Shown here piece by piece: positions 1-10,938 of a DNA stretch of 64,000 nt; position 1 is the first letter of the stretch; each line of letters starts with the position of its first letter. The DNA is from Nicotiana tabacum. Its lineage: Eukaryota > Streptophyta > Magnoliopsida > Solanales > Solanaceae. A program made the translations under genes and the position numbers. The stretch is from the NCBI RefSeq assembly GCF_000715075.1, contig NC_134082.1, positions 102,526,399-102,590,398 of the forward strand, written 5' to 3'. The notes under the pieces were generated by a model, which did no database searches, was not told the origin of the DNA, and worked only from the letters and a program-made list of their open reading frames with translations.

Positions 1-867
1 AATTTCAATCTTGTTTGTTGAGTTTATTTTTTCTTCTCCGTTTCCTACTCACAACAAAAAATTACAAAATGAAGGGTCATCTTTCGCTCTCATATTTTCG
101 AATAATCGCAGCCTTTCAAGTTCTTCCCAAATATGAGAATATAGTAAACTTTCGTTAATGAAATCTTCCTTTTTTCCGTTCCGAACTACTGGCAATGTCT
201 TCCTGAAGTCACCTCCGAAAACTACAACTTTTCCACCGAATAGTATCGTTGAATCCATTAAGTCCTTTAAAAGTAAATCAAGCAGTTCGATCGTTCTCTT
301 TTTTGCCATAGACACTTCATCCCATATAATTAATTTTGCATCCTGAATCAAACAGGCAAGTGAGCTTTGTTTGCTGATGTTGCAGGTCACATTTTCATTA
401 GTATTTATAGGAATTTTAAAATGTGAATGTGCAGTTCGTCCACCAGGAAGTATAGATGCAGCTACACCGGAAGTGGCAGTTGCCAATACTATATACCTTT
501 TAGATCGTACAGTTGCCAACAATGCACGATATAAAAAGGTTTTCCCTGTTCCTCCAGGTCCGTCAATGAAGAATGCCGCAGCTTTGTTTGAAAAAATTCT
601 CTCTATAATTATATTATATGCTTTAAGCTGATCTTTATTCAACTTTTTGTGTAATAGTATATCCTCATTAGTAACCGCGATAGTCCTTTCAAAGTGTACC
701 TTCTTTGCCTCTTTTGCCGCTACAGAAGGCCTTATTGTTTTAAGAATGAGTTGATATTCATTTATGTCACCACCCATAGAGTGTAATATGTCGTTAATAT
801 GGTTTAAAACTCGGTATCGAATATCGTTTTTCTGAATATTGGGTACCAACGTATAATCCTCAGACAT
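1..867 (-). pseudogene. Helitron helicase domain (PIF1-like), partial
   Basis: ATP-dependent 5'-3' DNA helicase domain of a Helitron transposase. From the Met at 867 (272 residues to a TGA at 49-51), Walker A GPGGTGKT is at residues 103-110, Walker B IIWDEVSM has its DE at 183-184, and the Helitron-typical GGDFRKTLPVV is at about 218-228. The frame continues past the stop with NGEEKINSTNKIEI, typical of the next helicase segment, so the TGA is probably a CGA-to-TGA nonsense change and the domain carries on beyond the left edge. The C-terminal helicase motifs are not in the window. Confidence 0.85.
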
Positions 868-920
868 GTGCTCTTCAAATTATTCCCAGGGTTGTCTTGG
901 ATTAGTAGGATTACAATAAA

Positions 921-1178
921 TCAGTAATGTAGCAAATAAACGTCGCAAACTGTATGGCATCTGGTAACTTGCTGCTTCTGACATGCATTCAAGCAAACTA
1001 TTGTCGCTTTGTAGCAATCCTTGTTTTCCACTGATTCTCTAAAGGTGCTACAACGTTCTCCATTAACAGTTAGCAAATCATTATATGATTTTGGTCCTCT
1101 AATAGTCATTAATAGCATTCTAAGATAATATCGTTCACCTTCTGTTGGATGACATGTTACAACACGACCAATAATATA
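921..1178 (-). pseudogene. Helitron Rep-helicase linker fragment
   Basis: Short open stretch whose translation (ERYYLRMLLMTIRGPKSYNDLL, followed by a TVNG segment) matches the conserved linker between the Rep and helicase domains in plant Helitrons. The Met at 1,118 is internal to the family sequence, and the homologous reading extends upstream to about 1,170. It is separated from the helicase open frame (867) by a frame change near 900. The call is by pattern recognition; a protein search would settle it. Confidence 0.6.
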
Positions 1179-1862
1179 TCATTGTTTCCGAGGTGTCCAC
1201 ATCCTCTCTATTGCAAACCAAAAAAAATGTCGAGGGAATTCTCGGTATAATAGATTGAGCTTCATAGCCTCTGCATTTGTTCTATTCATTTCAAAAAATT
1301 GTGTTAACATCGTCTGGTTAATCAACGAATTATTTACAAGTGTATCTACATTTGCGCTACTTCTGAATGAAACAAATTGTTGTCCTTTAAGATGAAGTTG
1401 AAGAGAGCATACAGTCGGTGATATTTCACTAATGGAGAAACCGTACAAGCGCCACATAGCTTCGGGAGGCGACACCCATCTAGCAGACTGGTATTCCATT
1501 ATTTCATCTACTTCTGTGTTGGTATCATTATTATGTACTGAAAATGCAATCTTGTCATGACCTTTACATATATACTTATAGAGATACTTAACGACCTTAA
1601 TATCAGAGCATATCTCGACATTCACATGGCAGTCAAATTTTCCCAGCAAAAAAGGATTATATGGAACAACCCATGAGTTATCCAAGTATTGTTCTCTTAT
1701 TTTTACCACTAGTCCTGTATTGCATCTTCTATAAATTGGGTAAGATTCTACTCCTTTTGATGTCCGGTCTGCAAAGCTTTTTGGATATTTGAATTTACAG
1801 TAGCCTTTTTTCTTCATACAAGAGTTTGTTGGGTTTAGATTACCGCATGGACCATGCATCAT
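1179..1862 (-). pseudogene. Helitron Rep C-terminal part with two-tyrosine motif
   Basis: Part of the Helitron Rep region (228 codons open). It begins MMHGPCGNLN, equivalent to the family's HGPCG motif, and continues with CMKKKGYCKFKYPK. The segment YLYKYICKGHDK (residues 93-104) carries the two tyrosines spaced Y-X3-Y (Y93 and Y97) that in Helitrons act as the nicking/strand-transfer residues. It is out of frame with the HUH-containing segment at 1,933-2,275, with a broken ~70-bp interval between them. The key residues are present but the protein as a whole is disrupted. Confidence 0.85.
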
Positions 1863-1932
1863 GTGTTTAAGAACAAGCGAATATAAATCTGGTTATGCAT
1901 TTTCATCAGGTATTTCAGCACGAATAATATTA

Positions 1933-2288
1933 TCATAAGCCTCTGGAGGTAAGTAACTTGTATTCATTAGTTAATATTATAAGAAAATGAGCGTGTGGTA
2001 AACCTCGCTTTTGGAACTCTATAGTATACATAAAAGCTGCTACCTTTCCAAAGATATTTCGCTTTAGTATATCATTTTTGAATTCTTCTATTTTCGCTCT
2101 AAATACACGGCTAATCAAATCAGGCCTATTATGTGCCTCATCAGTTGAGATTAAATGTCCCTTTATTTCCATCCAAGAGGGATTACATGTCATAGTTATA
2201 AATAAATCAGGTTTACCGAAATGCTGCACGAGCGCAATAGCATCCATGTACCATTGTCGCATATCCCACGGCCCTCTAATAAAAGAGC
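1933..2288 (-). pseudogene. Helitron Rep HUH nuclease fragment
   Basis: Rolling-circle replication initiator core. It contains MRQWYMDAIALVQHFGKPDL, a conserved start of the Helitron-like N domain, the CNPSW motif, and the metal-binding HUH signature as GLPHAHFLIIL (HAH at residues 90-92 from the Met at 2,262). The homologous frame extends upstream of that Met (SFIRGPWD) as far as the target-site duplication at 2,276-2,288, so the Met is not a true start. The N-terminal remainder lies at 2,340-3,539, on the other side of an inserted SINE fragment. Confidence 0.85.
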
Positions 2289-2339
2289 AACAACAACAAC
2301 AATAACCCAGTATAATCCCACAAGTGGGGTCTGGGGAGG
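2289..2339 (-). mobile_element. Au-type SINE, 5'-truncated, with target-site duplication
   Basis: On the minus strand this 51-bp piece reads as the 3' end of the Au SINE family: CCCCAGACCCCAC, then GTGGGATTATACTGGGT, and a tail of GTT repeats. It is flanked by CTAATAAAAGAGC (2,276-2,288) and CTAATAAGAGC (2,340-2,350), an 11-13 bp target-site duplication in which one copy has lost two bases. A 5' truncation plus a TSD is the expected product of target-primed reverse transcription. It interrupts the Helitron Rep reading frame between PSS and FIRGP. Confidence 0.75.
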
Positions 2340-3539
2340 CTAATAAGAGCTTGGAAGAAAATTTTGTTTCCCGATATTAGAAGCATCGCGTTCACCTAAT
2401 CGCAAGATGTCAAGAAGTCCTTGCAGCATAGCCATCCTGGATAAATCTTGATTGAACGCTGCGAAATCCAACCTTTGTGTTTCGAGTTTAATGTATTCAT
2501 CAACTGAATACTGCTGAAATATTCTTCTGGTATGCAATATTTCATCTTCATTGGCATTTCTCATTTGTAATTTGTAACAATAATACTCACGAAAAGAAAC
2601 TGTATCTCTTTGTCGCTGCCCTTTTTTAAGAAGTTCAGCTTCCATTTCAAGATATTCGTCAAGTGACGTAACATTTCTTATACTTGGTACCTCTTCGTGA
2701 TGCACAATTCGTAAGAATGCAGGACAATTTGCTGGGAGCTTCTTAATACCACAATACCATCCACTTTGCCCTAGCAGAAATAATAGCGGATATTGCAATG
2801 CATCATACAACCATAATAGTAATTCACTATTTGTGTTCGATCAGTGCGAGGGTAAATTTGAATATGTGGTGCGTTAAAGGCTGCACTATCATTTTCCTCG
2901 GTCCATATTGCTGCAATTTCATATGAAGTCGGCAAATTATATACTCTCTGGTCCAAATTTAAGTCGCATTTGAGGGCTATGTGGAAATCTTGAAAGTTCG
3001 GTATATGTACCAAGGACCGTAAAAACACAGAGTATGGATTTATTGATAATATATCCATCAATTCTTTCACTACTGATTCGTGGATTCTGGCGGAACATGC
3101 CATCCTGTGTGCCAGCTCATTGCAGTTATCGTAAAAGTACAGCTGTATATTTCTTGTTTGTCATCTGTAGGGTGCAAATTATTTATCCGATGGTACATCT
3201 TCCCTTGAACTCTGAAGGTGTAGATACCAGAATTTCTTTTTGCTAAATCTTTGTCATACTTTACACCAAGTGATGTGAACGCAAAAAGATTATTATACGT
3301 TCTAATGTACGTTCGGAAGTGTTTGGACTCCACAATGTTTCCAAGAAATAAATTACGCAGTTTGGTAGGCATTTGATGAGAAGTTAACTTTATTGTCCCA
3401 CTGCCACAGCAAAATGTAGGCGGTTCATACTGAAATCTCTTTGCTGAGCAAAATTTGCAGATTGGAACTTTCTTAAGTGGAACATAGTTTGAACGCAGCT
3501 GACCGATAATTGGACAAGACTTTGTAGTGGATGTACGAC
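2340..3539 (-). pseudogene. Helitron transposase N-terminal region
   Basis: Three overlapping open stretches form the N-terminal part. From 3,539 down to 3,070 it reads GRTSTTKSCPIIGQLRSNYV, then a Cys-rich CKFCSAKRF and FCCGSGTIKL (zinc-finger-like), and RNLFLGN. From about 3,103 to 2,771 it has LDQRVYNLPTSYEIAAIW. From about 2,815 to 2,340 it has YDALQYPLLF, KLQMRNANEDEILH and FRKEY-type motifs. These are the conserved blocks preceding Rep in plant Helitrons. Frameshifts occur near 3,100 and 2,815. The SINE insertion adds a stop after FLPSSY at 2,340. Confidence 0.8.
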
Positions 3540-3768
3540 CTATATATTGGAAATAGACCGTTAAAATTAAGGTGAACCAGAGGAAACAATTAGTGTTTCA
3601 GCAGACAGAAAACCAAACAAACCTCTAGGCGTAACTACTTCGGAGTCTTTGTTACGTAGTTCCCCGGGTACTGCTGACGTTGAACCTAAGACCAAGTTGG
3701 GTGGTCCTTAGATGGCCCAAAATGATGGCAAGTAGTGTAAAAGTAAGCGTAGAAGGCGGCATACTCAC
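3540..3768 (-). other. Predicted GT-AG intron in Helitron gene
   Basis: On the minus strand GAAAAAG is followed by a strong donor GTGAGTATG (GT at 3,768-3,767), and the next coding block is preceded by CAATATATAG (AG at 3,541-3,540). Removing these 229 bases joins a short ATG-bearing exon in phase to the open Helitron N-terminal frame. Seen: splice consensus and frame continuity. Inferred: actual splicing. Confidence 0.5.
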
Positions 3769-3817
3769 CTTTTTCATAGGTAGAAAGTGGACGCAATACA
3801 TCTATTTCGTTACCCAT
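3769..3817 (-). CDS. Predicted first coding exon of Helitron transposase
   Basis: Forty-nine bases on the minus strand encode MGNEIDVLRPLSTYEK plus the first base of a glycine codon, ending at a GTGAGT donor. Joined across the predicted intron it runs in phase into RTSTTKSC and the rest of the Helitron N-terminus. It is too short for homology to be tested by eye. The start is chosen because it is the only in-phase ATG in the exon. Confidence 0.4.
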
Positions 3818-6800
3818 AGCAGAAGGCAGAGGATGATTCTTACACGTATTAAAAGCTACATCGAAGAGAAAGCGTAGAGGAAGTTAACTATTTAAAATGA
3901 GAGATAACGCTGCGAGACAAGGTCAAAGCGATTCTGTACGGAGAATCGTATGTTCTAACCTGGATGCAGAATGTAAGAAGTGTTCGTAGAGCATTCAGGT
4001 GGATCCATTATTCCAGTCAAGCGATCCACAGTTATTTTCTCAAGAGGTGTGCGTGTCTTTGACTCTTGGTATTTAAGTCGGCGTTGTAGCAGCAACTTCT
4101 ATTTTTTCTCTACTGACATGGCTTTATATTTTTCACGTCGGTTGACATTCCTATCCGTTTCTGATAGGGGGCATTTGTTTTTTTGTGTATGATCCATCAG
4201 AACCATAGTACCTACTCTTAAATGATACTGCGCAAACTATCATAGCCTTTTAACATTGTATTAATTTTTATCACCGACATGCATATCACACGACAGGAAG
4301 TGACAAAATTAAGGCTATCTTTGAGCAGATACAGTTAACCCAAGGAATAAAATATGGGAGGCGATTCATAATGTCATTGTATGTTTTAAAAAAAAAGGTA
4401 CGCTTTGACTATTAGTTTTTGCATAAGTGACATTAGAGTCAGCTGAATACCTCTGAGCTTTCTGATCAATTTTTGTACATATAGGGAGAACAATTACGAT
4501 AATATTTTAGGTTTTTTTTCTTCGTATTATAACATCCGCTCAAAGGTACTTTTCCAAAGGTAAAGCTTCGCTAAATAAGCGGGAAAATCTAATCAAAACA
4601 TGACCCGAAGTGAAATAAAAAAAATAGACACCGTGAGACCACACCATAAATGAAAAAGCGAATATGTCAAGCCAAACTTTTGTTACGCACATAAATCAGT
4701 TAACAAACAAAAAATAAACAAAATAATTGTACAAAAGAAAATGGTGGACAACAGCAACTACTAAAAGAAGATACTTGGTTACCTTACGGTGCTGAACTTC
4801 TTCTGCAAGTGTGTTGGTTGTACTGAACGTAAGAGAAACGTCAACAATTCTACAAAAATAAAAAGCAATTTCAGTCATGGTCAACATACAGAACATGTTG
4901 GGCATCGAAGATACTCTTAAAAATAATTCTGTACGGAAATTGTAACATCACTGTCTCAAATGTAATGGTACAACGAAGAAAAAAGGTTGTTGGTGTGTGC
5001 TACTGGGTTATTCCATTAGTTTATGATGTGGACTGATTGACCGATCAAAGTAACATGTAATTCACCAATTTTCATCGAAGAACCTTTCAGGATTTTAAAA
5101 AAGAGAATTTCTTACAGACTTTGGCAACAGTGTATTATCGAAGCAAACATTAAAAGATAATTATGGTTTAATTCATCTACGTAGGTGGAAGCAAGTTGTT
5201 TCCCCTTTCTCTCCCTTATTTGTTTGTGTTCTAATAGATAATAATCACTGAAAATATCATTCTGGCACATTAACGGACACATAAAATAGGCTGACTTGTC
5301 TGACAAAATAAACAATTTTTCCTAATTTCATTATCTCAGTTGATGTTATATTCATTCTCTTAAATACAGTGCTTTCTTCTTACGCTTGGAGAACTCATGA
5401 TGCACTAATTTACTTTAAATTCTTTCCCGCTCTACGTTAGAAAGGCTATCAGTACTTCGTATGACTCTTCCAAGATACAATGATGCAAAAAACCAAATGT
5501 AGTTACATACCCCCACCCATTATCCTCGTAATGTAGATCACAAAGGCTAAATTTCCGTTGTTTATTCAGTAGATCCAAATTTAACAGGTCGACATCAGAC
5601 TTTCTCCAGGAACATGCTTGGAATCTTGGTGCCATTCAGTTGGAGATAAGTTATTTTTCATTTTCTTCTAACACATCATATAATACAACACCAAGGTAAA
5701 ATTATCATGGTAAAATAATATGATTTTTCCAGCAAGATTTTGGTATTGTACCTTGGTTGCTGATAAGGAAAAATAACTGAATTAAATCATTGTTCCAAGC
5801 AAAAATCAATCACCAAATGTGCTGAAGGAAAAATTACAAAATTTTAACAACTCATTTATCTGCATCCATCTGTAAATTTTATGGCATGTTTGATGCCAAC
5901 CACTTATCTCTACGTTTCTAAAACTTATTCAAGTAAATTTAACATGAAAAGAAAGATGCAAGTTACAAAGTCTTGTTACATATTTCCATATCACTTCATA
6001 TATTATAGCCTAATTATACTAACACAACAACAACGCCTTGGAAATTTGCACAGGCATGAATAGACTTACAAAACATACCCAACATCCATCTTTATGTCCC
6101 TTCCACAGGCCAACAAAAAAGCTGGTCACTCATCCTAGACTGCAATTTAACCAACGAGAAAACAAGGAGGGTGGGGAGACAAGCTACCAGTGACATGGTA
6201 AATAAGAATTTACAAAAATATTCTTTTAAACATTATTCCCAGATTTTCCCACAATTATTTATGGTCTAATTGGTGGGCCTTTTGTTTTAATCTTAAAGGG
6301 TGTACATCACAGTGACAACAACTTGAATAGGTATCTTAGTATGAATATTGTTATCTTTTTCAAGTACAAAGTACTAAAGCGTCATACAAGAGAGGCAGAT
6401 AACGCGAGAAGTAGCAGAACGAGCAGCTGTGTGCCTAGCTTTAAGTGAATACAAATCTCCACAAGTTTATTGATTAAAGAATAAATTACAGCTCCTTTCT
6501 TTGAACATGGTCATAGGGAAAAAAAGGCTACAAGAGATGAACGTTGTAGCTAATAACTCTTAAGTAACATATTGCAGTACACAGAACTCTAAAGGAGGAG
6601 ATAGAGAAGGAAGCAAGAAGTACTGACTTGTTTCACCTAGCAAGCAGAGACACCAAAAGGAACAGAGTAGTAAACCATGAACCAAAAAAAGGAAAAGAAA
6701 ACCCAAATAGAACAGAAGGTATTGTAGATTTTATTGGCAGTCACCCCTAATCGGATATCCATCCAAGAGCAGGTGTTACCCATCTGGAAGAACAGCTGAC

Positions 6801-7064
6801 AGCAGCAGAAGCAAGAATCGATTCGTCTTCCACGTCGATAGAGGATGAGAAAGCGCGTATTGAAGAGAGTGCGAAGGGAAAAGGCGTTGCAGAAAGTACA
6901 AAGTGAGCAGAGTGACAAAAATACCCCTGCTTTTGGATCAAAGGTAGGGACCTAATTGTAAATCAGGAAGCAGGACGACGAAGAGCCCCAACTCCCGCTT
7001 CTAAATAGTAGTAATAAAATAATATATATATTAATCAAGGTTAAGGTTGTTTATAAAATCGGGA
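3818..7064 (-). other. Unassigned region with possible minus-strand exons
   Basis: There is no recognisable protein here. It is AT-rich intergenic or Helitron-upstream DNA, but some minus-strand segments carry splice-like borders. One is a 67-nt segment at 4,783-4,849 with acceptor TTTTTGTAG and donor GTAACC. Segments at about 5,115-5,300 have acceptor TTTATTTTGTCAG and donor GTAAGA. One at 5,500-5,640 ends at a GTATGT donor. At 6,740-6,950 lies a first-exon-like stretch whose frame contains FALSSIRAFSSSIDVEDE, reminiscent of an organelle presequence. These could be pieces of a captured or degraded host gene. I could not identify it. Confidence 0.3.
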
Positions 7065-7279
7065 CCAGAGGCGGATTTACATGGACCCGAGCGGTGTCAC
7101 GGGACACCGTTTAGTCGAAAAATTATATTACATATGTATATAAAAATAATAAATAAAATAGAAATACAAAATTAAATGATTAAAAGTGATACCACTTGAA
7201 TCAAAATAGCTCAATAGTCTAGTGGTTGATAGTTTCAAATTTGATGTGAGAGGTCTTGGGTTCAAGCACCTAGAGCCAT
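7065..7279. repeat. Dispersed repeat fragment beginning CAGAGGCGGA
   Basis: Begins CAGAGGCGGATTTACATGG, a terminal sequence type shared by many small solanaceous non-autonomous elements, and includes GTGTCACGGGACACCG and a tRNA-like stretch (TAGCTCAATAGTCTAGTGG, then GGGTTCAAGC). The matching other end is not found. It appears cut by the CACTA element that starts at 7,280. Family assignment (SINE versus hAT-type MITE) is uncertain. Confidence 0.35.
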
Positions 7280-7909
7280 CACTACTAGAAATCTGGAAAA
7301 AAAGCGACCAAAATTTAGCGACCAAAGTTGGTCTGTGGGAAAAAGCGATCAAAGTTGATCGCTAAACTAGCGAAAATAATAAAATAAATAAAAGAAACAA
7401 AATAGCGACCAAGGTTGGTCGCTACTTGGTCGCTATATTAGTCAAAATGTTGACTGGACTGGTCAGACTTTCTTGATCAAACATTTACTGAGATTAGTGA
7501 CCAATGTTGGTCGCTAAAGTGGGACCCACCTACAAAATTTTAATAATTATATTATTATTTTAAAAAAATTATAAAATATAAATATATATAATATAAAAAT
7601 TGCGACCAACGTTGGTCGCAACTTAAAGGGTAGGAAGATACCGTCCAACTTTGGTCGCTTAAATGGGACCCAGTTATACAATTTTAATAATTATATTATT
7701 AATTTAAATATTATATGAAATATAATTAAATCTGATTTAAATATAGCGACCAACTTTGGTCGCTAAACTAAATTCTTGAATAAATGGCGACCAAAGTTGG
7801 TCTCTATTCAGGTCAACAATGGTCAAAATTAAAAATCACTTTTGTATTTACTATCTAAATAATATAAATGTAAGCCGTTAATACTTTTGTAATACAAGGG
7901 ATGAATAGC
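7280..7909. repeat. CACTA left terminus and subterminal repeat zone
   Basis: After the terminal CACTACTAG comes a run of GCGACCAA...TTGGTCGC palindromes, for example near 7,303-7,330, 7,344-7,362, 7,404-7,432, 7,498-7,516, 7,601-7,620, 7,744-7,763 and 7,786-7,803, separated by AT-rich DNA. In En/Spm elements such subterminal motifs are binding sites for the TNPA-type protein. The zone is cut at 7,910 by the Tekay LTR. Confidence 0.75.
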
Positions 7910-8574
7910 TGTCACGACCCGTATTTCCCACCATCGGGTGTCGTGATGGCGCCTACTATCGGAGCTAGGCAAGCCAAATATATAAAACATTTTTCCTGCT
8001 TTCTTCCAAACAATATAATAAACGAGACAAAATTTGAACGAAAGACTTTAAATCTAAAGCAACTGAGAACCAAAAGTGTGGAAGTTTGAACCAAAATGCT
8101 ACCCAGAGTCTGGTGTCACTAGCTCACGGACTACTACAGAATACTACAATCAATGTTTGAAAGAAAAATACATCATGTTTGTCTGATACAAGATAAGAAA
8201 ACGAAAAACATGGAAAGGGACTTCGGCCTGCGAACGCCAGCTAGGCTACCTCGAGAGTCCCTGGACTGAAGATAGCTCCTAGAAGTCCTACTGCTGCGGT
8301 CCGTAAGCTGCTCCCTGATCTGTGCACAAAAATGCACAGAGTGTAGCATCAGCACAACCGACCCCATGTGCTGGTAAGTGCCTAGCCTAACCCCGACGAA
8401 GTAGTGACGAGGCTAGACAGTACCTACCACAATTAACCTGTACAGATATATATACAACAAGTGCAAGAAAACAATAACAAGATAATACAAAGTAAAACTG
8501 GGAGGGGACATGCTATCAGGGAGTAACAGATAAAAATGAAATATCGGAAATAAACAGAAGAAACTCCGGTTTCC

Positions 8575-8578
<4 letters not shown>

Positions 8579-8638
<60 letters not shown>
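8579..8638. repeat. (AT)n microsatellite, about 60 bp
   Basis: An uninterrupted alternating AT tract at the border of the ~40-bp minisatellite in the Tekay-type LTR. Confidence 0.95.
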
Positions 8639-8641
<3 letters not shown>

Positions 8642-9075
8642 GGCGGCGTGCCACACGATCCCATAATATCATATATAAGTGGAGGACGTGCCACACGATC
8701 CCATAATATAGTATATAAGTGGACAGCGTGCCACACGATCCCTTTTAACAATATATAGGTGGACGACGTGCCACACGATCCCTTTTAACAATATATAGGT
8801 GGACGGCGTGCCACACGATTCCTATTTCCATATACCACATTGTAGGCGTACCACCCGTTCCCATTTCATCTTTATCACAGTGCACAATATGTCACCGGCA
8901 ATGGAGGCCAATAACCAAGTGGACGACGTACCACACGATCCCAATTCATATCATATATAAGTGGACGGCGTGCCACACGATCCCATAATATCATATATAA
9001 GTGGACGGTGTGCCACACGATCCCATAATATCATATATAAGTGGACGGCATGCCACACGATCCCATAATATAGTT
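8636..9075. repeat. ~40-bp LTR minisatellite
   Basis: About nine copies of a unit built on GTGGACGGCGTGCCACACGA, then TCCCATAATAT and a variable ATATATAA, in two blocks (about 8,638-8,840 and 8,918-9,075). A more divergent interval lies between them that still contains GTAGGCGTACCACCCG-type copies. The complementary form, GGGAGCGGGTGGTACGCC, recurs in the inverted related LTR at 46.47-46.56 and 60.69-61.02 kb, so the array belongs to the LTR family. Confidence 0.85.
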
Positions 9076-10922
9076 TATAATATCTGACTTCATTTAGTTG
9101 ACCCCTTCAGGGGAGAATAACAACTCAATACCTTTAACCCGGTAAGGGTACATCTAACAGCCCAAAATATCCCGACAAGGGAGAATATATATATCAGTCT
9201 ACACATCCCGGCAAGGGAGTATTCACAACACATTCTCCTTTTAAATCATTCTTCCTCAACCATTCACATTATATGAAACTTATCAAATAAACAAGGAGCT
9301 TGTGTCACATTATTCGACTTAAAAGCAATCAAGACTCACAGTCATGCTAGACTCCGGTGCATAGATAACCGTCACCATGCCTATACACCGTACTCCACAT
9401 TAGCAAGTAGCAAATATCATCTTAATCTTATTCCGTCAAGCCAAAGTTAGAACAAACACTTACCTCGAATGCTCCAAACTCAACTCACGCTTCTAGTATA
9501 GCTTTACCTCTTGATTCCACCACCAATCCGCTAGAATCTAGTCATAAGTTACTTAATCACATTAATAATTACTAAATAAATCACTCCCCATGCATGAAAA
9601 ATAAATTTTACAAGGTTTTTCCCAAATTGGTTAAAAACACCCCCGGACCCACGTGGTCGAAACTCGAGGTTCGGACCAAAACCCGGTTATCCATTCCCCC
9701 ATGAATCCAAATATATGATTTGTTTTTAAATCGGACCCCAAATTGAGGTCCAACTTCTCAATTTGTAGAAAATCTAGGTTCTACCCAAAACACCCAATTT
9801 CACCCCTGAAAATCTTTGATTTGAAGTTGAAATTATGTTAAAAGATGTTAAGGAATAAAGAAATTAAGTTAGAAATCACTTACCAATCGTTTTGGAGAAG
9901 AAAAGTTGTTTGGAAAATCGCCTCTTAGGTTTTGTGTTTTTGAAAAGTGAAAAATGACTGAGATTTTCCGAACTTGTATACCTTTCTGAGGACCTGGCGC
10001 GGACCGCACAAAAATGTGTTGCGGCCACGCCGAGTGGGAGAAAAATTGGGGCTTTTCTGAACCCTTCCAGCGTGGACCGCACTATTTTAGTGCACGGCCG
10101 CGCTGGTTAACCTGAAACCCTAGCCCTCAGACTCATCCACGCGGACCGCACAGAAAAGCATCGCGGCCGCGCGGAAATGACCGCGGCCGCGCTGGTGTCT
10201 GCAACACCTGAACCTGCATTTTCTTAACTCCAAGACCTCCCGGGCCCCATTCAAAACTCACCCGAGCCCTGGGGGCTCCAAACCAAACATGCACACAACC
10301 TTAAAAATATCTTACGGACTTACTCGTGCGATCAAATCGCTAAAATAACATTATATACATAGGATCAAGCCTCAAACAGATGATTTTCTTTCTTCAACTT
10401 TCATAACTCAAATTCTCTATTTTTAGTCCGAAACACGTCATATGACGTCCGTTTTTAGCCAAACTTTACAGATAGTGCTTAAAACATATTTAAGACTTGT
10501 ACCGGGCGTCGGAACCAAAATACGAGCCTGATACCTATATTTTCTAACTCCTTTTCACTTCAAATTTTCATATCAAATTTCAGAAAAACAATTTCTTTCA
10601 AAAAATCATTTCTCGGGCTTGGGACCTCAGAATTTGATTCTGGGCACACGCCCAAGTCCCATATTTTTCTACGGACCCTCCGGGACCGTCGAATCACAGG
10701 TCCGGGTCCGTTTACCCAAAATATTGACCGAAGTCAATATTATGCATATTAATATCGAAATTCATCAATTTTTTCACATAATTCACATATTCTATCATAA
10801 AAACTTTCCGACTACGCGCCCGAACTGCGCACGCCAATCGAGGCAACTAAAAGTGAGGTTTTCAAGGCCTCGAAAGCGCAGAACAAGGAGGAACTACGGT
10901 GCTGACCCTTCGGGTTGTCACA

Positions 10923-10938
10923 TTCTCCACCTTTAAAA
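10923..10938 (-). promoter_or_regulatory. Polypurine tract of Tekay-type element
   Basis: The minus strand reads TTTTAAAGGTGGAGAA immediately before the LTR start TGTGACAACCC, the expected position of the plus-strand primer. Confidence 0.7.

Larger units (their letters stand above)
1..3817 (-). mobile_element. Helitron (RepHel) remnant, continues off left edge
   Basis: Rolling-circle transposon of the plant Helitron class, read on the minus strand. The order, from high to low coordinates, is N-terminal Cys-rich region, HUH Rep nuclease, two-tyrosine motif, then a PIF1-like SF1B helicase, which is the standard RepHel order. The reading frame is broken at several places (about 3,100, 2,815, the SINE at 2,289-2,339, about 1,900, and stops nearer the left edge), so it cannot be autonomous. 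The helicase C-terminus lies beyond base 1. I could not identify the TC 5' end or the CTRR hairpin 3' end, so the outer limits are unknown. Confidence 0.85.
7910..10922 (-). repeat. Tekay-type 3' LTR (about 3.0 kb)
   Basis: Read on the minus strand, it starts TGTGACAACCCGAAGGGTC at 10,922 and ends GGGTCGTGACA at 7,910, with TG...CA termini, directly after a polypurine tract. It contains three GC-rich dyad modules (9,994-10,194), a ~40-bp minisatellite with an (AT)n run, and a region closely similar in reverse orientation to 44.5-46.2 kb. No second LTR of this copy is present in the window. Confidence 0.85.

Noticed and set aside
7200..7270. tRNA gene
   Set aside because: TAGCTCAATAGTCTAGTGG and GGGTTCAAGC resemble A and B boxes, but I could not build a cloverleaf with an acceptor stem. 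More likely a tRNA-derived dispersed repeat.
8413..8751. Minus-strand ORFs with long Tyr-Ile runs
   Set aside because: Generated by the (AT)n tract in the Tekay-type LTR; no domain.
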